From positions 1 through 64,000 of the forward strand of contig JADLFH010000067.1 in the NCBI GenBank assembly GCA_020845705.1: 64,000 bases of DNA, written 5' to 3'. Source of the stretch: Microthrixaceae bacterium. GTDB lineage: Bacteria; Actinomycetota; Acidimicrobiia; Acidimicrobiales; Microtrichaceae. The notes under the pieces were generated by a model. The model was not told the origin of the DNA and searched no databases. It saw nothing but the letters and a program-made list of their open reading frames with translations. The translations under genes and the position numbers were made by a program. Positions within the stretch are counted from its first letter, which is position 1; every line of letters begins with the position of its first letter. Shown here piece after piece: positions 15,844 through 23,523 of this stretch.

Positions 15844-16917
15844 TCAGTCGTGTCGGATCGCAGCCACGGTCTCAGCCACCCAGTCGTGCTCCTGGTGGAG
15901 CGCCGGTGGCAGGTCCAACAGCACCGTGGAGAACAGGCCCGTGCAACGCTCGCGGATCTTCGCCGCGAGCTGGTCGGTGGTGGCGACGATGGCCCACTCG
16001 GCCAGCATCTCGTCGCTGATGCAGCCGGCCATATCGCTCCAGCGACCCTCGCGGGAGTACTGGTGGAGCTGTTCGCCCACCTCGATCCAGCCGTGGTGCT
16101 CCAACACCGCGTGATAGGTGGGGGTGGAGCAGTAGAACGCGATGTGCTGCTTGAGGTCCTCGGCTGCCGCGGCCAGGCCGTCCTCGGTGGGGGCGACCGC
16201 GAGGAACGGGGCGCCGATCAGGTCGATCTCGGCGGGGTCGCGACCGGAGATCGCGGCTCCTGCCGCGACCGCCGGCAGCACCACCTCGTGCGCGAAGCGG
16301 AACGTGGCCACCGGATGCAGCCGCAGGCCGTCGCAGAGCTCGCCGGCGAGCCTCGCCATGTACGGGTTCACCGCGGCCAGGTGGATGGGGACGTGGGGGT
16401 GATCGATGGGACCGGGGTTGAAGAACGGGTTCATCAACGTGAAGCGGTAGTGGTCGCCCTCGAAGGCGGGCTTGGTGCCGTTCTGGAACGTGTCGAACAT
16501 GGCGTGGAGGCACTGCACGTATTCGCGCAGCTGAGGTCCAGGCGAGCCTCCCCAGGTGGAGACGGATCCGTAGCGCCGTGTGACGTGCGCCTTGACCTGG
16601 GTGCCGATGCCGAGCTGGAACCGCCCGCCCGAGAGGTGCTGGAGGTCCCAGGCGAGCTGCGCGGTGATCATCGGGCTGCGGGGGAACGCGATTGCAACGT
16701 TGGTGCCGAGCGCGATCCGCTCGGTGTGCTCTGCCGCGATCGCCAGGGGGAGGAACGGGTCGTGGCCGGCCTCGGGGGCGGTGAGCCCGTCGAAGCCGAG
16801 GCGTTCGGCGCGGCGCGCGGCCTCGGCCATCGACGCGAGGTCGAAGCGGGCCTGGCCGCTACCCGCGTACTGCTCGGTGTCGGGCGCCATCATCACGGTC
16901 TGGACCTTCAGCGCCAT
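15844..16917 (-). CDS. LLM-class F420-dependent oxidoreductase
   Basis: A 357-residue luciferase-like monooxygenase-fold protein. VQTVMMAPDTEQ at the start, AARRAERLGFDGLTAPEAGHDPFLPLAIAAEHT and ERIALGTNVAIAFPRSPMITAQLAWDLQHLSGGRFQLGIGTQV are the classic beta-barrel segments of actinobacterial F420-dependent members. HLAAVNPYMARLAGELCDGLRLHP follows. Such enzymes transfer hydride with coenzyme F420. ATG 16917 is chosen (GGGGGAAG upstream); the longer frame to 16980 lacks family-like sequence. It is divergent from the DUF35/aldolase genes, and the 154 bases between hold an AT-rich candidate operator. Confidence 0.88.
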   Translation of the reverse strand: MALKVQTVMMAPDTEQYAGSGQARFDLASMAEAARRAERLGFDGLTAPEAGHDPFLPLAIAAEHTERIALGTNVAIAFPRSPMITAQLAWDLQHLSGGRFQLGIGTQVKAHVTRRYGSVSTWGGSPGPQLREYVQCLHAMFDTFQNGTKPAFEGDHYRFTLMNPFFNPGPIDHPHVPIHLAAVNPYMARLAGELCDGLRLHPVATFRFAHEVVLPAVAAGAAISGRDPAEIDLIGAPFLAVAPTEDGLAAAAEDLKQHIAFYCSTPTYHAVLEHHGWIEVGEQLHQYSREGRWSDMAGCISDEMLAEWAIVATTDQLAAKIRERCTGLFSTVLLDLPPALHQEHDWVAETVAAIRHD

Positions 16918-16975
16918 GGGCCTGCTTCCCCCGGAATCCACGTCGGCGACGACAAGTCGCCTGACTCGACAATTG

Positions 16976-17000
16976 GTCATATATTACTACCACTTGGTGA
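16976..17000. promoter_or_regulatory. Candidate operator/promoter in the divergent LLM/DUF35 intergenic region
   Basis: An AT-rich island (CATATATTACTACC) ends in ACCACTTGGT, an ACCA-N2-TGGT dyad, and a TTGGT upstream of the island pairs with ACCA across it. The layout resembles the etfB/hydratase intergenic region at 6564-6598. Function is inferred from position and symmetry only. Confidence 0.3.
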
Positions 17001-17071
17001 GGATCTCCTTTCGATCGTAGAATCGTCGCGGGGAGCCCTCGGAGGCATCGGACAGCAGCGGAGGCCAGGTG

Positions 17072-17494
17072 ATGACCCAGGAGCAGGCGAAGGTGCCGCA
17101 CCCCGCGAGATGGGGTGTGCTCTATCGCAGCAGCGGACCGCTGTGGGATTCGGCGAAGGAGCGCAACCTGAAGATGCAGCGCTGCGCGTCCTGCCAGAAC
17201 TGGCTGATGCCGCCCCGCCCCATGTGTCCCAACTGCCAGTCGATGGAGTCTGAGTGGGTGGCGGTGTCGGGCGAAGGCACCATCTGTAGCTGGGTCACCT
17301 ACGCCGAGGCCCCTCATCCGGCGTTCGACTCGCCCCACACGGTGGTGCTGGTGGATCTCGCCGAGGGGCCGAGGGTCATCAGCAACGTGGTCGGCATCGA
17401 CGCGGACGAGCTCGAGGTCGGCCTGCCGGTGCGGGTCGTCTACGAGGACGCGGACGACGTGTTGACCCTGTTCAAGTTCGAGCGGTCGGCCTGA
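17072..17494 (+). CDS. DUF35 OB-fold/zinc-ribbon protein (ChsH2-like partner)
   Basis: A 140-residue protein. The zinc ribbon is CASCQNWLMPPRPMCPNC near residues 38-55, preceded by the usual N-terminal helix (GPLWDSAKERNLKMQR). The OB fold follows (GEGTICSWVTYAEAPHPAF, HTVVLVDLAEGPRVISNV) and the family end LTLFKFERS. ATG 17072 lies seven bases after GGAGG; an overlapping GTG at 17069 is possible. It precedes an Ltp2-like gene by 14 bases, the arrangement known for ChsH2-Ltp2 aldolase complexes in steroid side-chain degradation. Confidence 0.88.
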   Translation: MTQEQAKVPHPARWGVLYRSSGPLWDSAKERNLKMQRCASCQNWLMPPRPMCPNCQSMESEWVAVSGEGTICSWVTYAEAPHPAFDSPHTVVLVDLAEGPRVISNVVGIDADELEVGLPVRVVYEDADDVLTLFKFERSA

Positions 17495-17508
17495 GCGGCG
17501 CGAGGAGA

Positions 17509-18747
17509 GTGGTCAAGTTGATGCAGGAGTACATCGATCGCAAGTTCCGGCCGGACCGCCGTCCGCCGGTGTCCGCGAACACGATCCACGACAACGCGGC
17601 GATCGTCGGGATCGGCCAGACCGCCTACACCCGCAACTCCGAGCGTGACGAGCTCGACATGGCTTGCGAGGCGATCCGCAACGCAGTGGCGGACGCGGGC
17701 CTGACGATGGCCGACATCGACGGCCTCGAAGCCTTCACCCTGGAGCGCACCTCGATGCCCACGCTCGTCGGCGCGCTCGGCATCCAGAACCTGCGGTTCA
17801 GCTCCGAGATCAGCTACGGCGGCGGAGCGGCGTGCGCCAACATCATGCAGGCAGCCGCCGCCGTTACCACCGGCGTCGCCAACTACGTGGTGTGCTACCG
17901 GTCGCTAAACGAGGCGTCGGGGCACCGCTACGGCCGCGGCGACGGGTACGCCACCTACCTCTCCGAAGCGCCGACGCTGCACTACGGCTACTACTTCCCC
18001 TTCGGCCTGCTGACCCCGCTGTCGTGGGCGTCGATGTACGGCCGGCGCTGGATGCACGAGTTCGACGTCGATCCCGACGACATCGGCTGGTACTCGGTGG
18101 TGCTGCGGGAGAACGCGAACCGCAACCCGAATGCGATCTTCTACGACAAGCCCATCACCATCGACGACTACCGGGCGTCGCAGATGATCGTGGAGCCGCT
18201 GCGGCTCTTCGACTGCTGCGTCGACACCGACGGTGCCGCAGCGGTGATCGTGACCACCGCCGAGCGGGCCAAGGACCTCAAGCAGACGCCCGCCTACATC
18301 CTCGCCGCCGCGCAGGCGTCCACCCCCGAGTCGGAGATCCAGACCTCCTACAACCGCACCCCGATGTCGGGCCTGCCCGACACGTGGTACGTGGGCCAGG
18401 AGCTGTACCGGGTGGCAGGGGTGGGACCCCAGGACATCGACGTGGCCGAGCTGTACGACCCCTTCAGCCTCGGCGGCATCCTCCAGTTGGAGGAGCTCGG
18501 CTTCTGCGAGCGGGGCGAGGGCGCCGCGTTCTGTCGGGGCGGAGACAACATCCGCGTCGGCGGGAAGATCCCGATCAACACGTCCGGCGGCCTGCTGTCG
18601 GAGGCCTACATCCACGGCTACAACCTCATCATCGAGGCTGTCCGCCAGATGCGGGGCACGTCCACGAGCCAGGTCGAAGGCGCCGAGTTGACCCTCGTCA
18701 CCGGCGGACCCGGCCTGCCCACCAGCGGGATGATCCTGAGGAAGTGA
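17509..18747 (+). CDS. Ltp2-like thiolase-fold aldolase
   Basis: A 412-residue thiolase-superfamily protein. At the usual nucleophile position (ISYGGGAACANIMQ) Cys is replaced by Gly, so it is not a classical thiolase. DVAELYDPFSLGGILQLEELGFCERGEG has the Tyr-Asp pair that in Ltp2-type retro-aldolases contributes a catalytic Tyr, and INTSGGLLSEAYIHGYNLIIEAVRQ is the C-terminal loop of that family. The probable role is retro-aldol C-C cleavage of a beta-hydroxyacyl-CoA together with the DUF35 protein encoded just upstream. GTG 17509 is the upstream start; an ATG at 17521 is also in frame. Confidence 0.85.
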   Translation: MVKLMQEYIDRKFRPDRRPPVSANTIHDNAAIVGIGQTAYTRNSERDELDMACEAIRNAVADAGLTMADIDGLEAFTLERTSMPTLVGALGIQNLRFSSEISYGGGAACANIMQAAAAVTTGVANYVVCYRSLNEASGHRYGRGDGYATYLSEAPTLHYGYYFPFGLLTPLSWASMYGRRWMHEFDVDPDDIGWYSVVLRENANRNPNAIFYDKPITIDDYRASQMIVEPLRLFDCCVDTDGAAAVIVTTAERAKDLKQTPAYILAAAQASTPESEIQTSYNRTPMSGLPDTWYVGQELYRVAGVGPQDIDVAELYDPFSLGGILQLEELGFCERGEGAAFCRGGDNIRVGGKIPINTSGGLLSEAYIHGYNLIIEAVRQMRGTSTSQVEGAELTLVTGGPGLPTSGMILRK

Positions 18748-18754
18748 GCTGAAC

Positions 18755-19180
18755 ATGGAGTACGTACCGGGCATCCCCATCCTCAAGGCGTCACGCGACG
18801 ACGACAACCGACCGTTCTGGGAGGCCGTCGATGAGCACCGCTTCGTTCTTCAGCGTTGCAGCCACTGCGACCGCTACCTCCAGCCGCCGCGGCCGATGTG
18901 TCCGCAGTGCCGCTCGATGGACACCCTCGAGTGGGTGGAGTCGCCGGGCCGCGGCGAGATCTACTCGTATGTGACCTACACCACCGACCGCATGGCGTAC
19001 CCCGCGATGAAGGTGCCGTACTCGGTGGTTCTGGTGGAGATGGAGGAGGGGGTACGGCTCGTGTCGAACATGATCGACATCGAGCCCGACGAGGTGCGCA
19101 TCGGTCTGCCCGTCGAGGTGGTCTTCGACGACATCTCCGACGACCTCACCCTGTTCAAGTTCAAGGTCCGGGAAGACTGA
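18755..19180 (+). CDS. DUF35 OB-fold/zinc-ribbon protein (second tandem copy)
   Basis: A 141-residue paralog of the 17072 gene product, with ribbon CSHCDRYLQPPRPMCPQC and the same order of elements (RGEIYSYVTYT, YSVVLVEMEEGVRLVSNMI, LTLFKFKV). It begins seven bases after the preceding aldolase stop and precedes the second aldolase-like gene by 13 bases. The tandem DUF35-aldolase pairs probably arose by duplication and may act on successive intermediates. Confidence 0.88.
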   Translation: MEYVPGIPILKASRDDDNRPFWEAVDEHRFVLQRCSHCDRYLQPPRPMCPQCRSMDTLEWVESPGRGEIYSYVTYTTDRMAYPAMKVPYSVVLVEMEEGVRLVSNMIDIEPDEVRIGLPVEVVFDDISDDLTLFKFKVRED

Positions 19181-19193
19181 GGGAGACGCGTCG

Positions 19194-20357
19194 ATGAACA
19201 GCATCAAGGACACCGTCGCGATCGTCGGGGTCGCGACCACCGAGTTCTCCGAAGACTCGGGCCGCACCGAGTACTCCATGGCGTGCGAGGTCATCAAGGC
19301 CGCGGCTGACGACGCGGGAGTGCCGTTGGAGGACATCGACGGCATGGTCAAAGACGTCGTCGACGGCATCGACGCCATGTACGTGCAGAAGGCGCTGGGC
19401 ATGGAGACGCTCACGTACTCGAGCGACTCCCACTGGGGCACCAGCCCGCTCATCAACGCGGTCACGGCGCTGGCCGCGGGCATCTGCAGCCACGTCGTGT
19501 ACTACCGCTCGGCGAACAACGGCTCCGGCAAGCGAGCCGGATCCGACTTCCGCGCCGCGAAGGAGACCAAGGACGAGTCGCTCGACCTGATCCGCTACGA
19601 CCTTCACCACCCGTTCGGGTTGATGGGGCCCGCCGGCTCCGCGGGCATCGGCATCCGCCGCTATCTGCGCGACTACGGCGTCGGTGCAGAGCAGGTGGGT
19701 TGGGTGCCGGTGGTGTGCAGCGAGCACGGGTCGAACAACCCGCACGCGGCCTTCCGCAACGCCCCGCTGACCATCGAGGACTATCTGGCGTCGGAGCTGG
19801 TCGTCGATCCGCTGCGGCGCCTCGACATCGCGCCCGAGGTCGACGGTGCGATCGCGATCGTGTTGAGCCGCGCCGAGCTCGCGGCCGATCTGGCGAAGCA
19901 GCCGGTGTACGTGGGTGCGGTGGCCATGGGCAGCGGCACCAACGGCGAGCACTACTCCAGCTACAGCCGCGACGACATCGCCGGGCTGCCCGAGATGGAG
20001 CTGATGGCAGCCGAGCTGTACCGGGTCGCCGGCGTCGGCCCCGACGACATCCACGTCGCGCAGCTAGACGACCGCTACGCCCCCTACGTGCCGATGCAGA
20101 TCGAGGCGCTCGGCTTCTGTGGCAAGGGCGAGGGGGGAGCGTTCTGCGAGGGAGGCGACAACCTCCGCGTGGGTGGACGACTGGCGATCAACACCGGCGG
20201 CGGGTTCCTCAGCGAGGGCTTCTCACACGGTGTCAACGTCATCGAGGCCGTGCACCAGATCCGCGGCACCTCCACCAACCAGCTCGACGGCGTTGAGTTG
20301 GCGATGGTGGCCACCGGCGCCGGCGGTCCAGCGGACGGGGTGATCCTCCACAGCTAG
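19194..20357 (+). CDS. Thiolase-fold Ltp2-like protein, second tandem copy, divergent active site
   Basis: A 387-residue paralog of the 17509 product. The nucleophile Cys position is again lost (DSHWGTSPLINAVTAL). At the aldolase Tyr-Asp position this copy reads HVAQLDDRYAPYVPMQ, with Asp in place of Tyr, although a Tyr lies four residues later. The rest is conserved (GFCGKGEGGAFCEGGDNLRVG, INTGGGFLSEGFSHGVNVIEAVHQIRG). It may have another substrate, another mechanism or a structural role. It ends the four-gene operon. Confidence 0.82.
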   Translation: MNSIKDTVAIVGVATTEFSEDSGRTEYSMACEVIKAAADDAGVPLEDIDGMVKDVVDGIDAMYVQKALGMETLTYSSDSHWGTSPLINAVTALAAGICSHVVYYRSANNGSGKRAGSDFRAAKETKDESLDLIRYDLHHPFGLMGPAGSAGIGIRRYLRDYGVGAEQVGWVPVVCSEHGSNNPHAAFRNAPLTIEDYLASELVVDPLRRLDIAPEVDGAIAIVLSRAELAADLAKQPVYVGAVAMGSGTNGEHYSSYSRDDIAGLPEMELMAAELYRVAGVGPDDIHVAQLDDRYAPYVPMQIEALGFCGKGEGGAFCEGGDNLRVGGRLAINTGGGFLSEGFSHGVNVIEAVHQIRGTSTNQLDGVELAMVATGAGGPADGVILHS

Positions 20358-20472
20358 CCGAGACATCTGAAATGCCACGTTGAGTGGTGTTGGCGCGTCC
20401 GCGGGCGCGTGGTCGTCACGCTAGGTGGCTGACTTTGCTTCGCCAGCATCCTTAGCGTCACACCCCCTCCAT

Positions 20473-20498
20473 AGGCTGTCGAGCGAGCTCGACAGCCT
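20473..20498. repeat. 26-bp perfect inverted repeat upstream of the HNH gene
   Basis: AGGCTGTCGAGC and GCTCGACAGCCT are perfect reverse complements around a GA centre, a 12-bp stem. It lies between the thiolase-like gene and the HNH gene at 20547, in a 189-base gap that also holds GCGTCCGCGGGCGCG. It could be a terminator for the aldolase operon (no T tract follows) or the end of a mobile 13E12-like element. Confidence 0.55.
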
Positions 20499-20546
20499 GC
20501 TCCGAAGGCAGTCCTTCCGATAGAGAGAACGTTGGGAAGGGTTGTC

Positions 20547-21623
20547 ATGTCGTTGTTGTCGATTGTGGGGGAGCGTTCGGTCGGCCAGGGGTCCGATCTT
20601 CGGGCTGAGGTCGTTGCGGTCGGGCGGAGCTGGTCGAGCGCGCAGCACCGGCTCGTCGTTCTGCTGGCACGACTGGATCGTGGCGGTGAGTGGGCGTTGG
20701 ACGGCGCGGCGACGTGTGCGCATTGGGTTGCTGGGGCGTTGGATGTGGAGGTCTCGACTGCGCGTGAGTGGTTGCGGGTCGGCCACGCCCTCGAAGATCT
20801 GGCCCGGATCGACGCGTCGTTCTCTGAGGGGCGTATCTCCTACTCGAAGGTCCGTCAGCTCACCCGGGTCGCGACTGTGGACAACGAGGCGGCGTTGTTG
20901 GAGATCGCGGAGCGAACACCTGCTGGGCGGCTCGGCGCGGCGATCGCCCGTTGGTTGGGGGCTCGTGAGGATCCTGCCGAGACCGAGCGTCGCCAGCACG
21001 CTGCGCGGAGTCTGAGTTGGCGAACCGACCCTGATGGGATGGTCGTCGCCATGTTGAGGCTCCCACCTCTGGCTGCCGCCGTGTTGATGGCCGCAGTCGA
21101 TGCGTGGGTCCTGCGGAACCGCCCGGCCGCAACACCGGTCACTGGTAGTGGGCCAGACGCGTCCGCGGACGCGTCACTGCCACGCAGCGTGGTTGGGTGG
21201 CCGTCTGTCGCTCAGCAGCGGGCGGACGGTCTTGTCGCCTTGGTGGAGGGCGAGGGTGCGAGCGTGCAGACCGAGGTGATCCTGCATGTGCGGGGGGACG
21301 GCTGCACTCTCGATGACGGGACACCGGTGGCCGGCTCTCTGGTCGAACGGATAGCCAGCGGAGCGTTCCTTCGTGTCCTCATCCATGATGCGCAACGCCG
21401 GCCGATCAACGCGTCGGGCCGTCAGCGTCATCCCAGCGAACGTCAGAAGCGGGTCGTGCACGAGCGCGACAAGGGATGTGTCGACTGTGGTGCCACGTCG
21501 TTGTTGGAGTACGACCACGAACCGGACTATTCGATCTCGGGCCACACGATCATCGAGGAGCTACGGGAACGCTGCTGGGGATGTCACCGCGCCCGCCACC
21601 AACGCCAAGAGGGCCAGCCTTGA
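20547..21623 (+). CDS. DUF222 / HNH endonuclease-like protein (13E12 repeat family)
   Basis: A 358-residue protein of the actinobacterial 13E12 family. The DUF222 region covers the N-terminal 200 residues (WSSAQHRLVVLLARLDRGGEWALDG, SYSKVRQLTRVATVDNEAALLEIAE). The C-terminal HNH zinc finger is CVDCGATSLLEYDHEPDYSISG and then CWGCHRARHQ, with both CxxC pairs and a DH catalytic position. Such genes occur as dispersed repeats in actinobacterial genomes and may be homing or mobile nucleases, though function is poorly known. ATG 20547 follows GGGAAGG. A truncated copy lies at 14802-14966. Confidence 0.85.
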   Translation: MSLLSIVGERSVGQGSDLRAEVVAVGRSWSSAQHRLVVLLARLDRGGEWALDGAATCAHWVAGALDVEVSTAREWLRVGHALEDLARIDASFSEGRISYSKVRQLTRVATVDNEAALLEIAERTPAGRLGAAIARWLGAREDPAETERRQHAARSLSWRTDPDGMVVAMLRLPPLAAAVLMAAVDAWVLRNRPAATPVTGSGPDASADASLPRSVVGWPSVAQQRADGLVALVEGEGASVQTEVILHVRGDGCTLDDGTPVAGSLVERIASGAFLRVLIHDAQRRPINASGRQRHPSERQKRVVHERDKGCVDCGATSLLEYDHEPDYSISGHTIIEELRERCWGCHRARHQRQEGQP

Positions 21624-21657
21624 TCGGGTCGATATGCAGCCAACGGAGATCCTGGGC

Positions 21658-21690
21658 CACGTACGTGCTCGAAACTCAACACGTACGTAT
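21658..21690. promoter_or_regulatory. Twin ACGTACGT sites, candidate antitoxin operator
   Basis: CACGTACGTG (21658-21667, a perfect 10-bp palindrome) and CACGTACGTA (21680-21689) lie 22 bp apart, two helical turns, just upstream of the Phd-type antitoxin ATG at 21703. Spaced palindromes on one DNA face are typical of autoregulated toxin-antitoxin promoters bound by antitoxin dimers. The role is inferred. Confidence 0.5.
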
Positions 21691-21702
21691 TACCATGGGG
21701 GC

Positions 21703-21945
21703 ATGGTCGTGACGGCGTCTTCGCTCCGACAGGACATCTACCGGATCCTCGATCGCGTCATCGCGACAGGCGAGCCGGTGGTCATCGAACGCGGAGGTCG
21801 ACGATTGTTCATCGTGGCTGACGCGCCGCCATCCAAGCTCGACAGGCTCGTGGACCGGCAGCATGCGGTCGTCGGCGACAGCGGTGATCTTGACGCGATC
21901 GAGTGGTCCCAACAGTGGTCGGAGCTCGCTCCGGACAAGAACTGA
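21703..21945 (+). CDS. Phd/YefM-type antitoxin
   Basis: An 80-residue protein whose start MVVTASSLRQDIYRILDRVI and following TGEPVVIERGGRRLFIVAD fit the Phd/YefM antitoxin fold ('...a..lR..l..il..v..tgepv.i.r.g....v..'). The C-terminus (SGDLDAIEWSQQWSELAPDK) is the flexible toxin-binding tail. The start at 21703 follows GGGGG and two palindromes. A single base of the stop overlaps the toxin ATG (TGATG). It is expected to block the PIN toxin and repress the pair. Confidence 0.8.
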   Translation: MVVTASSLRQDIYRILDRVIATGEPVVIERGGRRLFIVADAPPSKLDRLVDRQHAVVGDSGDLDAIEWSQQWSELAPDKN

Positions 21946-22340
21946 TGACGGCTGCTCCGCGTGGTGAGGTGCGGCTCGACACGCACGTCGTCGTCTGGCT
22001 CTTCACGGGTGAACGTTCACGGCTCAGCGCCCGTGCAGCCGAGCTGATCGAGGGCCATCAGCTGGTGATCTCACCGATGGTGCAGCTCGAGCTGACGTTC
22101 CTGCACGAGATCGGAAGGCTCCGGGTTGGCGGGGCTGAGATCGTCGACGACCTGGAGTGGCGGATCGGCCTGCGCGCCTCGACGGTCACCACCTCCGCGG
22201 TCGTGGCGGCGGCCGCACCCCTGGAGTGGACCCGCGACCCCTTCGACCGGTTCATCGCCGGCGATGCGCTCGCGTCTGCCTCGGTGTTGCTGAGCGCCGA
22301 CCGAACGATGCGTGACAACCTCCCCCTCGCCACGTGGTGA
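21945..22340 (+). CDS. vapC: PIN-domain toxin (VapC-like)
   Basis: A 131-residue PIN protein: first Asp in VRLDTHVVVWLFTG, Glu in MVQLELTFLHE, Asp in DPFDRFIAGDALA and Asp in LLSADRTM. The 'LDTHVVVWL...S..A..LI......iSp....ELt.L...GRl' layout is the subgroup normally paired with Phd-type antitoxins. It is the third toxin-antitoxin toxin in the window. It converges on the sulfotransferase-like gene with 37 bases between. Confidence 0.85.
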   Translation: MTAAPRGEVRLDTHVVVWLFTGERSRLSARAAELIEGHQLVISPMVQLELTFLHEIGRLRVGGAEIVDDLEWRIGLRASTVTTSAVVAAAAPLEWTRDPFDRFIAGDALASASVLLSADRTMRDNLPLATW

Positions 22341-22377
22341 GATGGAGGCGGCCCTGGTCGTGGTCACGCCCCGGCGG

Positions 22378-23523
22378 TCAACCGCGCGAGGCGAGGTAGG
22401 CGGCGAAGCGGTCGCGGATGGCCGCCGCCGACAGGCCGAACTCCTCGAGGGTGTAGTCGTGCTCGCCGTGTTCGCCCTGGGGGTGGGCCGCGACGTGGGC
22501 CTGCCACGCGCCGCGCAGCTCGTCACCGGCCGGCAGGCCGAAGTGGTCGTAGATCGACGCGACCGTCGCCGCGGGATCGTCGACGAAGTCGCCGTAGTCG
22601 ACGTCGAGGATCCGGGTCGGGTCGATCCGCTCCCGGCACGCCAGGGCGTGGTCCATCTTCGCGGCGAGGTACTCCATCACCACCGGACCCAGCTCGCGAC
22701 GGTCGAACTCGCGCCCCACCATCACCGCTTCCATCATCGACGCGTACGAGGCGACGCATTCGAGGGGATCGCGGTGGGTGACGACGATGGAGGCGTCGTC
22801 GAACAGCTCGACGATGACGTCGAGCGCCCACAGGTGCGCGGGCGACTTCAACAGGAACCGGCCGCCGGGACGCTGCCACTGCAACATCCGCAGGATGTCC
22901 GCGTAGTACCGGTAGGCGCCACGGTGATCCTGGGCGCGGAACCACGAGGCGTACGGCTCCATCAGCACCTCTACGCCGAACTGCACGTCGGCGAAGGTGT
23001 GGTTCAACAGGTGGATGCACTCCTCGGGGGTGTCGGCCGAGGTGTGGTGGATTGCGCCGAAGTCGGGGTTCTGCGAGTAGAGGTGGTCGAGGAACCCCTT
23101 CAGCTCGACGTAGCGGGGGTCGTCCTCTTTGGCGGGCCGTCCCGGCAGGGGAGCGGGATGCATCCCCTCCCACAACGCCATCGGGCGCATCGCCGGGTCG
23201 AGCGCCAAGAGGTTCAACAGCGCCGAGGTGCCGGTGCGTGGCAGGCCGGTCAGGTACACAGGTGCCACGATCGCCACGTCGCGGATCTCGGGGTGCTGCC
23301 GCCAGGCGTCCTCGATGCGCAGCCGCTCGGAGAGCAGGCTCACGATCCGGCCACGGAGCTGGCGTTGCGCGCCGGGGCTGTAGCCGTTGGTGCGGTAGGT
23401 CTCCAGCAGAACCGAGAGGCCGTCCCTGAAACGTTCGTCGCCGAAGTCGTCGAGGCCCGCGTTGGCGCGGGCGTCGTCGAGGATGGACTCCAACTCCAGC
23501 GGGTCACCCGCGTCGCTGCTCAC
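22378..23523 (-). CDS. Sulfotransferase-family protein
   Basis: A 381-residue sulfotransferase_3-type protein. The 5'-phosphosulfate-binding loop is YLTGLPRTGTSALLNLL (LPRTGTS at residues 94-100), and the 3'-phosphate-binding region is VVTHRDPLECVASYASM. The C-terminal WQAHVAAHPQGEHGEHDYTLEEFGL is common in actinobacterial members. Such proteins use PAPS to sulfate lipids or alcohols, but this subfamily is mostly uncharacterised and occurs in steroid and lipid clusters. GTG 23523 overlaps the upstream DUF1214 stop by four bases. It is the last gene of the five-gene operon. Confidence 0.82.
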   Translation of the reverse strand: MSSDAGDPLELESILDDARANAGLDDFGDERFRDGLSVLLETYRTNGYSPGAQRQLRGRIVSLLSERLRIEDAWRQHPEIRDVAIVAPVYLTGLPRTGTSALLNLLALDPAMRPMALWEGMHPAPLPGRPAKEDDPRYVELKGFLDHLYSQNPDFGAIHHTSADTPEECIHLLNHTFADVQFGVEVLMEPYASWFRAQDHRGAYRYYADILRMLQWQRPGGRFLLKSPAHLWALDVIVELFDDASIVVTHRDPLECVASYASMMEAVMVGREFDRRELGPVVMEYLAAKMDHALACRERIDPTRILDVDYGDFVDDPAATVASIYDHFGLPAGDELRGAWQAHVAAHPQGEHGEHDYTLEEFGLSAAAIRDRFAAYLASRG

